Assembly (NCBI RefSeq): GCF_024198255.1
Contig: NZ_JAJVKW010000013.1
Coordinates: forward strand, 248,001 to 312,000
Length of the DNA stretch: 64,000 nucleotides
Source: Myxococcus guangdongensis
GTDB taxonomy: Bacteria; Myxococcota; Myxococcia; Myxococcales; Myxococcaceae
Direction of reading: 5' to 3'
The position numbers were made by a program, and so were the translations under genes. Of this stretch, positions 17,759 through 25,799 are shown in pieces. The notes beneath the pieces were generated by a model. The model saw only the letters and a program-made list of their open reading frames with translations, ran no database searches and was not told where the DNA came from. The stretch's first letter is position 1. Each line of letters opens with the position of its first letter.

Positions 17759-18136
17759 TCAGTCGCCCGTGGGCTCCGCCCGCAACGTGACGAGCACCTC
17801 CACCTGGGCCCGCAGCGTCGTTGCCTCCTCGTGCTTGCCCAGCTGGACGTAGAGGGCCTCCGCGTCCCGTCGCTCCTGGAGCTCCTTCTGGAGGAGGGCC
17901 TCCACCGCCTCCGGAGACAGGAGCCGACGCGGCACGTCTCCACTCCCCAGCCCCTCCACTCCACCCGCGACGACCCCCGTGACGGCCTTGGGCGCGACGC
18001 TCAGGTCCGCCGCCTCGGCGTTGTCGAGGGCCGCCAGCGTCTCCCGCAGCACCGCCACCGCCGGCGCGTTCCTGTCTCGCAACGCATCCTTGAGCGCGGC
18101 ACGCAGCCGCGTCTTCCAGTCTCCCACGGTCCTCAT
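17759..18136 (-). CDS. GatB/YqeY-domain protein
   Basis: A 125-residue helical protein. LRAALKDALRDRNAPAVAVLRETLAALDNAEA and a C-terminal region with EALLQKELQERRDAEALYVQLGKHEEA fit the YqeY family, related to the tail domain of the GatB amidotransferase. YqeY proteins may bind tRNA, but no catalytic role is established. It is slightly shorter than the usual ~150 residues. It converges with the hydrolase gene with only 6 bp between stops and faces away from the radical SAM gene. Confidence 0.8.
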   Translation of the reverse strand: MRTVGDWKTRLRAALKDALRDRNAPAVAVLRETLAALDNAEAADLSVAPKAVTGVVAGGVEGLGSGDVPRRLLSPEAVEALLQKELQERRDAEALYVQLGKHEEATTLRAQVEVLVTLRAEPTGD

Positions 18137-18204
18137 CCGCCCACCGTAGAGGTGCCCACCCGAACACTCAAGGCAACCTGTCAGGCGCTCCCTCCCTGGC
18201 CCGT

Positions 18205-18229
18205 GCTTTGTGTCAATTTGACACGAAGC
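18205..18229. promoter_or_regulatory. near-perfect 25-bp palindrome before the radical SAM/PLP operon
   Basis: The core GTGTCAATTTGACAC (18210-18224) is a perfect 15-bp dyad, extended by GCTT(T) on the left and (G)AAGC on the right with one mismatch in 12 arm bases. It lies 26 bp before the start at 18256 and contains a TTGACA that could be a -35 box, although no good -10 follows. Most likely an operator for an unidentified repressor. Confidence 0.6.
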
Positions 18230-18255
18230 TTGAACACTGGGAGAGTGACAGCGTC

Positions 18256-19539
18256 ATGGACACCGCCTTCGTCGCCTTCATTCCGCTCTCGAACTGGCTC
18301 CGCGGATTCGATCGCTACCGCATGCGGTACTCGAAAGCGTCCATCGCCGAGTCGACGTTCCCCGACGCGTTCTACATGTTGAGGGAAGACGAGCCGTGGA
18401 CGCCGGGGCTCGAGAAGGCGCGGCGGCTGGTCGCGAAGCTCGGCCGCGCGAAGGACCGCGTCGTCGCGCTGCGCGCCCGGCTGCCGACGTCGGGCACACG
18501 AGCGATGCGTCCCAATGACACCACCGGCACGGGAATCGGTTGGCGATGGCCCTCGCCCGAGGTCCCCTTGAGCGGCGTCGCGTGGGTCGAGGACGACGGC
18601 ACGCTGCGCCCCACCCTCCACGAGGAGGTCACCGCGCAGGCGTTCCAGCTGGACGACACGGGGCTCGCGTCGTGGGCCGACTGCCGCCCTCGCTCCTTCT
18701 CGGTGCTGCCCGTGGCGAAGGCCTGTCAGGCGAAGTGCGCGTTCTGCTTCTCGAAGGCCAGCGTCTCCGACCTGGCACGACAGCGCAGCGCGTCCCTCGA
18801 GCATCAGCTGCACTGGGCGGACCTCGCCCGGGCGCGAGGGGCGGAGCGCGCGGTCATCACCGGTGGAGGCGAGCCCACCTTGCTGGCCCCCGGGCAGCTG
18901 CGCTCGCTGGTGCGCGGCCTCGCCGAGCGCTTCCCGAAGACGCTCCTCATCACCAACGGCGCGCGCCTGGACGCGGGACAACTGCACGCCCTGCGCGACG
19001 AGGGCCTCACCACGCTGGCCGTCAGTCGCCACGGCGTCACGCGCGAGGACGACGCGCGCATCATGGGTCTGTCGGTGGACTCGGGGGCGCTCGCGCGGGC
19101 CTTCGGGCTGCGCAGCCGCGCCATCTGCGTCCTCCAGCGCGGTGGGGTGGATGACGTCCCCAAGGTCCTCGCCTACCTGGAGCGCAGCGCGCGCGACGGG
19201 TTCCACGAGGTCTGCTTCAAGGAGCTCTACGTCTCCAGCCTCTCCGAGAACACGTGGGCGCCGAGCGCCGCGAACCAGTTCTGCGCGGAGCATCAGGTGC
19301 CGCTCGAAGTGGTACTCCGAGCCATGGACACCGGAGGGTTCACGCAGGTCGACGCGCTGCCGTGGGGCAGCCCCGTGTTCGAGGGAGAAATCGCCGGACG
19401 TGTGCTGCGCGTCGCGGCCTACACGGAGCCCTCCGTCGGCTGGGAGCGGACGCACCGGAGGGTCCGCTCGTGGAACCTCATGAGCGATGGGGCCTGCCTC
19501 GCCTCGCTCGAGGACCCCACCTCGGAGCTGCGCGGATGA
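18256..19539 (+). CDS. radical SAM protein of unknown function, partner of a PLP enzyme
   Basis: A 427-residue protein from ATG 18256 (an open extension upstream would run through the palindrome and is unlikely to be coding). A ~150-residue N-terminal region of unknown fold precedes a radical SAM barrel with canonical C157-x3-C161-x2-C164 and the SAM-binding GGGEPT (~203-208), then ITNGARLD and further barrel strands. No extra C-terminal cysteine cluster (SPASM/twitch) is evident. It is probably an iron-sulfur enzyme making or modifying a small molecule. Its TGA overlaps the ATG of the PLP-enzyme gene (ATGA), so the two are made together and likely act in one pathway. Confidence 0.85.
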   Translation: MDTAFVAFIPLSNWLRGFDRYRMRYSKASIAESTFPDAFYMLREDEPWTPGLEKARRLVAKLGRAKDRVVALRARLPTSGTRAMRPNDTTGTGIGWRWPSPEVPLSGVAWVEDDGTLRPTLHEEVTAQAFQLDDTGLASWADCRPRSFSVLPVAKACQAKCAFCFSKASVSDLARQRSASLEHQLHWADLARARGAERAVITGGGEPTLLAPGQLRSLVRGLAERFPKTLLITNGARLDAGQLHALRDEGLTTLAVSRHGVTREDDARIMGLSVDSGALARAFGLRSRAICVLQRGGVDDVPKVLAYLERSARDGFHEVCFKELYVSSLSENTWAPSAANQFCAEHQVPLEVVLRAMDTGGFTQVDALPWGSPVFEGEIAGRVLRVAAYTEPSVGWERTHRRVRSWNLMSDGACLASLEDPTSELRG

Positions 19540-20513
19540 GACACGAGGACTTCCTCGCGCTGCGAGGCACGTGGCGCGCGAAGCGGCCCGAGCTCATCGA
19601 CCTGGCGGAGCTCAACGTCTACCGGAGCCTCGCGCCCGCCTTCGCCCCCATCGAACCGTCGACCCACGCGGAGGCTCCGTACCGGTGTCACCTCGCCGAG
19701 CGTTATCTCTCGCACCTCGGGCTCGAGGCGGGGCTCAAGGCGCGGACCCAGGTCAGTCACGGGGTGCGGCGCTCGCTGCGTGCGCTGTTCGGCTGGCTCG
19801 CGTCCCGGCAGGCGCGCCTCGGCGTCCCCGAGGATGTGTACCCGGTGTACCAGCAGCTCGCAGAGGAAGCAGGCGCCCAGGTCGTTCGCTTCTCCGCGCG
19901 CGAGGGCCTGCCCGTCCTCGAGGACTGCGACGCGCTCCTGCTGTGCGAGCCGCTCAAGCCCTGGGGCCGCGAGCCCGGACGCGAGGAGGCCGAGCAGGTG
20001 GAAGCGTGGGTTCGCGCCGAGCCGGGGAAGCGGGTGCTGCTCATCGACTCCGCGTACGCGACGCCCCCGACTCCGTGGGTCCTGCGGCTCATACAGGAGG
20101 AGCTCGCGTTCGTCCTCGTCTCCCTGTCGAAGGGCTGGCTCATCCCGGACCATGCGGGGCTGTGCATCACGCCGTCTCGGTGGCGCGAGGACATGCGCGC
20201 CGCCTTCGCGCCGCTGCCGAAGGACGAGGGCAAGCTGCGCATCGGCTACGCGGCCCTCACCGAACACGCAGCGCGTCCCGCCGAGGTCCGGGCACGCCTC
20301 GCCGAGCACGCGCGCGCCCTGGACGCCCTCACCTCCCGAAGGCCCGGGCTGAGGGCCTCGCGCTGTGTCGGTTACTTCGCCACGTCACAGTGCTCGTTTG
20401 ACGCGCTGCTGGAGCAAGGTGTCCTCGGCGTGCCCGCGTCCGTCTTCGGTGGACCCGAGGCGCTGAGCATCCTGTCGAGCCTCCCCGTCGCACCCTCGAC
20501 ACGCGCGAGCTGA
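19536..20513 (+). CDS. fold-type I PLP-dependent enzyme (aminotransferase-like)
   Basis: A 325-residue protein resembling class I/II aminotransferases such as histidinol-phosphate aminotransferase, but short and divergent. LLIDSAYATPP supplies the aspartate that pairs with the PLP pyridine nitrogen, and VLVSLSKGWLIPDHAG holds the Schiff-base lysine (SLSK). A C-terminal ASRCVGYFATS segment may carry the carboxylate-binding arginine. The N-terminal part has RSLRALFGWLASRQA in place of the usual glycine-rich phosphate loop. ATGA overlap with the radical SAM gene gives tight coupling. A strong hairpin follows the stop. Substrate unknown; it could be an aminotransferase, decarboxylase or lyase. 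Confidence 0.75.
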   Translation: MRHEDFLALRGTWRAKRPELIDLAELNVYRSLAPAFAPIEPSTHAEAPYRCHLAERYLSHLGLEAGLKARTQVSHGVRRSLRALFGWLASRQARLGVPEDVYPVYQQLAEEAGAQVVRFSAREGLPVLEDCDALLLCEPLKPWGREPGREEAEQVEAWVRAEPGKRVLLIDSAYATPPTPWVLRLIQEELAFVLVSLSKGWLIPDHAGLCITPSRWREDMRAAFAPLPKDEGKLRIGYAALTEHAARPAEVRARLAEHARALDALTSRRPGLRASRCVGYFATSQCSFDALLEQGVLGVPASVFGGPEALSILSSLPVAPSTRAS

Positions 20514-20530
20514 GCTGCCACGACGTCCTC

Positions 20531-20566
20531 GGGCGCACCGGGGCCCTCGGGGCGGCCGGTGCGCCC
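20531..20566. terminator. bidirectional terminator
   Basis: GGGCGCACCGG and CCGGTGCGCCC form a perfect 11-bp stem with a 14-base loop between the PLP-enzyme gene and the convergent lipoprotein gene. Confidence 0.75.
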
Positions 20567-20576
20567 CGCCCGGGAC

Positions 20577-21602
20577 TCAGGGCGTCTGGATGAAGCCGGC
20601 CGGCGGCCCCATGAACGCATCGCCGACGCGGATGTTGTCGATCAACACGTAGCTGTTCGTGGTGATGGCGTTGTTCGGGCGGTCTCCGAAGTAGGCCAGG
20701 ATGCGGCTGTAGTCGAGCGGCTGCGCGGCGACGTTGAGGTTGCGGCAGTCCCAGCCCTCGGTGGTGACTCCGCCGTTGCAGAAGCCGATGCGGTGCTGGA
20801 GCCGCCCGTCCCGCGACCAGATGTAGAGCGTGTTGAGGCCGCCGATGACGACCTCGAACTCCACGTAGAGCCACTGCTCCAGGAACTGCTCCATCTTGAA
20901 GGCGTGCGACGTGGTCGGCGTGGACGGCGCCCAGTGGGAGCTGAACTCATCGGCGCAGATGCCCGCGGCGTTGTTGCAGGCACGAAAGCCGCGATAGGCG
21001 TACGCACCCGCGTTCGTCTCGAGTCCGCTCTCGGTCACCATCGGCCGGATGTTCCTGCCGCCGTTGGAGACGTCGTCGTAGACCAGCACGTGCTTGTGGC
21101 CCGCGCCGCGCATCGTCGCGGGCCAGTCGCGCCCGTAATAAACCATGTAGCCCACGTTCGCCCGCTGACCGTTCTGGTGGTTGAGCAGGATGCCGGTGTC
21201 GCCCTGCGCCACGTAGCCGGGCCGCACGTCGAAGCGGGCACAGCCCCCGCTGTAGCAATTCACCGTCGTGTGCGAGCGCCGGAGAATCTGGGCGCGCGGG
21301 TTGAGGCTCTCCTCGAAGATGATGTCGGCGTAGTTGTCGACATCGAACTTCTCGACGGCGAAGAACGGCATCTCCGTGTTCGGCGTGCGCTGGGCGGCCG
21401 TGGCCAGGTTCCAGTTCGTCAGGGGAGGCACCATGCCCTGCTCGACGATGGCTGGCGACAGCGCGCTCCGCGCCAAGGCGGATGATGCGTCCTGCGCCTC
21501 AGGCCCACCCCCCGAACAACTCAATGAGGCCACCACGGCGAGCGACCCGGCGGAGGTCGCGAGGGTCTTCTCGAGGACACGTCGAAGGAAAGGAGGCTTC
21601 AC
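20577..21602 (-). CDS. uncharacterised secreted protein or lipoprotein
   Basis: About 341 residues from a GTG at 21602, which has GGGAG seven bases upstream and starts a signal sequence (KPPFLRRVLEKTLATSAG, then a VVASLSCSGG lipoprotein-like site). Upstream sequence in the same frame is Cys/Arg-rich and not signal-like. The mature part has many aromatic and Asn/Gly residues (VEKFDVDNYADIIF, GYMVYYGRDWP, LYVEFEVVIGGLNTLYIW), suggesting a beta-sandwich such as a concanavalin-like or polysaccharide-lyase fold, but I do not recognise a family. It contains several cysteine pairs, as expected outside the cytoplasm. Function unknown. Confidence 0.75.
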   Translation of the reverse strand: MKPPFLRRVLEKTLATSAGSLAVVASLSCSGGGPEAQDASSALARSALSPAIVEQGMVPPLTNWNLATAAQRTPNTEMPFFAVEKFDVDNYADIIFEESLNPRAQILRRSHTTVNCYSGGCARFDVRPGYVAQGDTGILLNHQNGQRANVGYMVYYGRDWPATMRGAGHKHVLVYDDVSNGGRNIRPMVTESGLETNAGAYAYRGFRACNNAAGICADEFSSHWAPSTPTTSHAFKMEQFLEQWLYVEFEVVIGGLNTLYIWSRDGRLQHRIGFCNGGVTTEGWDCRNLNVAAQPLDYSRILAYFGDRPNNAITTNSYVLIDNIRVGDAFMGPPAGFIQTP

Positions 21603-21723
21603 GTTCGGCTCCCGGTCCGGAGGGGGTTGCCCGGCCTGGCACCAACAGCCGAGCAACTCTCGCAAATCACGAATTAACAGAGCATGACAAGACGCGGTCC
21701 GCCGCGCACCTCTCCCTCCATCG

Positions 21724-22788
21724 CTACTCGAACAGGGAGAGCTGTCCCAGCGAGCGCAGCTGTCCCGTCGTCTCGCGCGGCACCGCGCGGACACGGACCC
21801 GGGACACGGACGTCGTGCCCGTGAGGTCCACCTCCACGAAGGGCCGCGCGCCCGTGCCCTCGAGCAGGTTGGCCAGGGGCACCCACTGGGCGCCGTCGGC
21901 GCTGCCCTCCAGCACCAGCTCGCTCATGGCGCCGGACACCTCGAAGTTGCGCAGCACCGCCTTGCGCGGCACCACGGGCCTCGCCAGTTGCACCACGACC
22001 TCCTGGACACCCGTCTGGAAGAGCACGAGCCCATCCAGCTCTCCCTGGGTGAGTCGGCACGGCGTCTCCGCGTTCAGGTACGTGCACGTGGCGCCACGGC
22101 TCACGGGCACGAGCGTCCGGCGAGGCAGGGCCCGCTCATCGCTGACGTAGGTGACCCGCACCGACTCCGAGCCCGCCCGCGCGTCACGCTCGACGCTGAC
22201 GAAGGCCTCCAGCCCCTCCGCGTCCTCGAGGACGGCGTCACTCAAGCGAACGGGCGAGGCGGCCTCCGACACGCGCCAGGCCTCACGCAGGGAGCGGCGC
22301 ACCGACAGCACGTGCGCATCGCTCTCCAGTCCGTGCGTCGCGCGCAGGGAGCGGAACCCCACGCTCAGCCCTCCCGCCTCCTCGGTGGCCGACATCGAAC
22401 CGGTCCACTCCTGCAGCACGGGCAGCGCGACCTCCGACTCCTGGATGAGGAAGGCCGCGGAGACGCTCCGCCCCTCACGCTGCGTCGGCGAGCGGAGGAC
22501 GAAGCAGCGCGCGATGCTCCCGTTTCGCGTGTCCGCGCCCAGCAAGTCCAACTCGAACGTGCCATCCGTGCGGGCCTTCACCGACTTCCAGCTCGCCGTG
22601 AACCCCGCGAACGCACACGACGAGTTGTCGCTGCGGTAGACCTTCAGCATCGCCTCGGGCAGCGCCGCGCCGGCCTCGTCGACCACGCGCCCCTTGAGGA
22701 CGATGTCCAGGTCATCCGCGACCTTGCTCTCGGTACAGCCGACCACCCACGTCAAACCACCCAGTGTCAACGCGCGAAACCACCGCAT
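21724..22788 (-). CDS. lipoprotein with carboxypeptidase-regulatory-like and discoidin-like regions
   Basis: A 354-residue protein starting at MRWFRALTLGG, with a lipobox ending VVGC and a GGGGG ribosome-binding site; an in-frame start 18 bases upstream is less likely. Residues ~30-75 (IVLKGRVVDEAGAALPEAMLK) look like a carboxypeptidase-D regulatory beta-sandwich, common in surface proteins. The last ~110 residues (VLRNFEVSGAMSELVLEGSADGAQWVPL, then a VSRVRVRAV strand) are reminiscent of an F5/8 type C fold. It probably sits on the outer membrane and binds carbohydrate or protein. It follows the previous secreted-protein gene's region on the same strand but with a 121-bp gap. Confidence 0.75.
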   Translation of the reverse strand: MRWFRALTLGGLTWVVGCTESKVADDLDIVLKGRVVDEAGAALPEAMLKVYRSDNSSCAFAGFTASWKSVKARTDGTFELDLLGADTRNGSIARCFVLRSPTQREGRSVSAAFLIQESEVALPVLQEWTGSMSATEEAGGLSVGFRSLRATHGLESDAHVLSVRRSLREAWRVSEAASPVRLSDAVLEDAEGLEAFVSVERDARAGSESVRVTYVSDERALPRRTLVPVSRGATCTYLNAETPCRLTQGELDGLVLFQTGVQEVVVQLARPVVPRKAVLRNFEVSGAMSELVLEGSADGAQWVPLANLLEGTGARPFVEVDLTGTTSVSRVRVRAVPRETTGQLRSLGQLSLFE

Positions 22789-22988
22789 GAGAACCCCCTT
22801 CGACAATGAGCCGGGGCCTCACTGCAAAATCGGGCGCAGGGTCCGCTCCCTCTGGAGGCGTGAAGCGGGTCGCGCCCTTTCGTGACAGGGTCGTCATGGA
22901 GAGTCCCCTACGCGGGTGCCACCGCCACTTCGCGGCGAGGCCACACCTCAGTCGTCGCGCTCGGTCCGCACATCCGGCTTCTCGCGCC

Positions 22989-24098
22989 TCAGTGGGGCTT
23001 GCGCTCCTTCTCCAGGGCGCGCTCGGGCGCGATGCGCAGCAAGACACCCAGAAACCGCTCGGACAGCGCGACACGCGCTCCCGCGAAGCGACGGACGAAG
23101 TCCAGCGCATCGAGGATCTGCTCACGCTTGTACTCGAACAGGATGGGCAATGAGCTGAAGCTGAGCTCCCCCGCGGCATGCCAGCCCGGCGCATCCGGGA
23201 CGATGTCGGCGATCTCCTTGAAGCGAGGCTCCTGCTCCCGGGCCAGCTGCTCCAGGACCTTGCTCACGGCGGGCTTCTTCAGCGCCGCCAGGGCATCGCA
23301 CCACGAAGCGAAGGCCGAAGTGGCCGGCACTCCGGGGAGACGGTAGCGCTTGGGCCACTGCTCGACCTCCTGGAGCAGCTCCACGCGCCGACGCAGCTCG
23401 CCCGGCTCGGTCAGCTCCAGCCCCGCCTCGGGAAGCAGCTCCTCGAGCGTCAGCATCTCGAAGGCGTTGCTCGGCCGGAACACGTTGGCCCGGAACACGT
23501 CCTTGTCCGGCAGCCGCACGTTCAACTCCATCAGCCGGGTACGAAGGGGCCGAAGGTGCTCAGGGTCCTCGGGACGTGACTCGATGCCCAGCGGCGCGGT
23601 GAAGTCGCGCTTGCAGGCCCGACAGGTTTCGTCGTCCGGCGAGACGGGAGCGCCACACGAACAACGCAGGTTGCCCACCTCGGGTTCGGGTGGCTCGTAC
23701 CGGAGCACCTCTTCCCGGAGGTCCTTCTGGAGCAGGACGAAGTCCGTCTTCACCCGACGGTCCTCATGGGGAACCGGGAGCGCCCGCTGGCTCCCCTCCC
23801 ACAGGAAGCACCGCACCTCACCGTCGAGGGCGAACTCCGCCAGCGTGCCCCTCCCGCCCAACTTCACCGTCAAATCGAGCATCGACTCGAGCAACGCGCG
23901 CAGCTCCGGCGCCTCGGCGTCGGGAACGGCGCCGCGCAGCTCGACGGGATTGAGGGTGGCTGCCATGTCGAACAGGGGGCGCTCGACCAGGTCGAAGAGC
24001 AGCTCCACGACAGGACCACGCCCTCCCTCCAGATGACTGGCGCTCCACTTCTTCTGCACGGAGGGGGCGACAGTCATCACCACCGCCAGCCCGGTCAT
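22989..24098 (-). CDS. zinc-ribbon protein of unknown function
   Basis: About 369 residues from ATG 24098 (the frame stays open to 24173, and ATG 24077 is also possible). I recognise no family. A zinc ribbon C-S-C-GAPVSPDDET-C-R-A-C sits near residues 165-185, dividing an N-terminal alpha/beta half from a Leu/Glu/Arg-rich helical C-terminal half. There is no signal peptide or membrane helix, so it is probably cytoplasmic. It diverges from the HemW-like radical SAM gene across ~190 bp, which may hint at shared control. The architecture (helical repeats plus a small zinc module) recalls the RING protein at 2.3-4.9 kb but without RING spacing. Confidence 0.7.
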   Translation of the reverse strand: MTGLAVVMTVAPSVQKKWSASHLEGGRGPVVELLFDLVERPLFDMAATLNPVELRGAVPDAEAPELRALLESMLDLTVKLGGRGTLAEFALDGEVRCFLWEGSQRALPVPHEDRRVKTDFVLLQKDLREEVLRYEPPEPEVGNLRCSCGAPVSPDDETCRACKRDFTAPLGIESRPEDPEHLRPLRTRLMELNVRLPDKDVFRANVFRPSNAFEMLTLEELLPEAGLELTEPGELRRRVELLQEVEQWPKRYRLPGVPATSAFASWCDALAALKKPAVSKVLEQLAREQEPRFKEIADIVPDAPGWHAAGELSFSSLPILFEYKREQILDALDFVRRFAGARVALSERFLGVLLRIAPERALEKERKPH

Positions 24099-24286
24099 CC
24101 CCTGGATTCGCACGCAGCACCCCGATGTGGTTCCAGGAGCAACCTCTACCCGATGACAAATGTCACCGTCCACGTCGAACCTCCTGTCCCAGGCGCTGAC
24201 TCGGTGGCACGGAAGTCCTCGGTGGATTACCTGTTCCCCTGCTCGGCATCAGCGCTTCTTCGTGTCGTCACCCTGGAGGATGTCAC

Positions 24287-25741
24287 GTGAGCCCCGCCCC
24301 CTTTCCCAGCCCCGAGATGTCTCGGGAGGAATTGAGCCTCGAGCTGCGACGCCGGATGTCACGCCCCCAGCGGCATCGCCTGCTGCAGGGCTACCCCATG
24401 GCCCCTGTCATGGAGGAAGCACATGTCGCCCATGACCCGCTCCACGAGTTCGACGTCGACCCCTCCCGGTCGCTCATCATCGGCGTGCTTCCCCACACCT
24501 ATTGCAATCCCAAGGTGAAGGGCTGCGGCTTCTGCACCTTTCCCCACGAAAAGCTCGCCAACGGCCCCATGCGGCGCACCGTCGAGCAGGTCGCCATCGA
24601 AATCGAGCGCACCGTCCGAAGGCATCCATCGCTGAAGGCGCGCACCATCGACGCGGTCTACTTCGGTGGAGGCACGGCCAACCTGACGCCGCCCGAAGGA
24701 TTCGAGCGCCTCCTCTCCGCGCTCGGGAGCGCCTTCGACCTGCGCGGCGCGGAGCTCACGCTCGAGGGCGTCCCCCGGTACTTCCTGCTCCATGACGAAG
24801 CCCTCCTCGACCTGCTGGCGGGGGCCGGCGTCCGGCACCGGCGTCTGAGCATGGGCGTCCAGACCTTCGACCCGGGTTGGCTCAAGCGCATGGGACGCGA
24901 CGCCTTCGGGGACGAGGGCGACATCCGTCGGGTCATCGAGGGCGCGCATCGACGCGGGTTCACCGTCTCCGCGGACATGCTCTTCAACCTGCCAGGGGCC
25001 TCGCTCCAACACGCGCTGGAGGACGTGCGCAAGGCCGTCTCGCTCGGACTCGACCAGGTCTGCGTCTACAACCTGGTCCTCACGGAGAAGCTCCCCACCG
25101 TGTGGGCGAGGAACGTGGGCCTGCTCGACGCGATGCCCACGGGGGACAAGGCGGTGGAGACCTGGCTGGCCGTCCGCGACCTGCTGCTGGAGCAGGGCTA
25201 TGTGCAGACCACGCTCACCAACTTCGAGCGGGCGGAGGTCGCGAGCACCCCTCGGCGCTTCACGTATGAGCTCGCGAGCTTCGACCCCGAGCACCGGGAT
25301 GCGCTGGGCTTCGGCCCGGGCGCCCTCTCCACCTTCACCCGCGCGGACCCGAAGCCCGTGGTCCGCGCCATCAAGTGGATGAACCAACCGACGAGCGACG
25401 GCTACAGCCGCGCCATGACCGAGTACCAGCGCGCGGTCGCCACCACGTTCAGCTACCTGCCCCTGGACCTGAGCCTGCTCCACCTCACGCGCAACCTGGC
25501 CCGACTCCGGATTGACGGCGCCGCGTACGAGCGCGTCTTCGGGAGCAGTCCGTTCGAGGACTTCGCCTCCAGCTTCGAGCTGTTCGAGGAGGCGCGGCTC
25601 CTCCGGAGGGAGGGCCCCGTCGCGCACCTCACGCCGGAGGGCATGTTCTACGCGGACTCCATCGCGGGGCTGCTCGCCCACCCGATGCTCGCGCTGCGAC
25701 GTCAGTGGGACAAGGAGGGGGACGGCAGCCACATGGGCTGA
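24287..25741 (+). CDS. HemW/HemN-like radical SAM protein with atypical cysteine spacing
   Basis: A 484-residue protein from GTG 24287, behind GGAGG. The barrel closely follows coproporphyrinogen-dehydrogenase-like proteins: YFGGGTANL, a LTLEGVP strand, SMGVQTFDPGWLKRMGR, and DMLFNLPGAS. However, the iron-sulfur cysteines are C73-x6-C80-x2-C83 rather than the usual C-x3-C-x2-C. The C-terminal ~100 residues form a HemN-like helical/winged domain. It may be a radical SAM methyltransferase or haem-trafficking HemW relative rather than a true HemN. It stands alone, divergent from the zinc-ribbon gene, and is followed by a strong hairpin. Confidence 0.85.
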   Translation: MSPAPFPSPEMSREELSLELRRRMSRPQRHRLLQGYPMAPVMEEAHVAHDPLHEFDVDPSRSLIIGVLPHTYCNPKVKGCGFCTFPHEKLANGPMRRTVEQVAIEIERTVRRHPSLKARTIDAVYFGGGTANLTPPEGFERLLSALGSAFDLRGAELTLEGVPRYFLLHDEALLDLLAGAGVRHRRLSMGVQTFDPGWLKRMGRDAFGDEGDIRRVIEGAHRRGFTVSADMLFNLPGASLQHALEDVRKAVSLGLDQVCVYNLVLTEKLPTVWARNVGLLDAMPTGDKAVETWLAVRDLLLEQGYVQTTLTNFERAEVASTPRRFTYELASFDPEHRDALGFGPGALSTFTRADPKPVVRAIKWMNQPTSDGYSRAMTEYQRAVATTFSYLPLDLSLLHLTRNLARLRIDGAAYERVFGSSPFEDFASSFELFEEARLLRREGPVAHLTPEGMFYADSIAGLLAHPMLALRRQWDKEGDGSHMG

Positions 25742-25759
25742 AGCCGTGCTCCGGGATGA

Positions 25760-25792
25760 CTCCGCTCCGGCACACACCGCACCGGAGCGGAG
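25760..25792. terminator. bidirectional terminator
   Basis: CTCCGCTCCGG and CCGGAGCGGAG form a perfect 11-bp stem with an 11-base loop between the radical SAM gene and the convergent FG-GAP gene. Confidence 0.75.
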
Positions 25793-25799
25793 CTTCACG

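Noticed and set aside
18256..20513. Radical SAM/PLP pair as a RiPP or known cofactor biosynthesis cluster
   Set aside because: No precursor peptide frame, leader-binding domain, SPASM cluster or transporter is adjacent; calling a product class would be guesswork.
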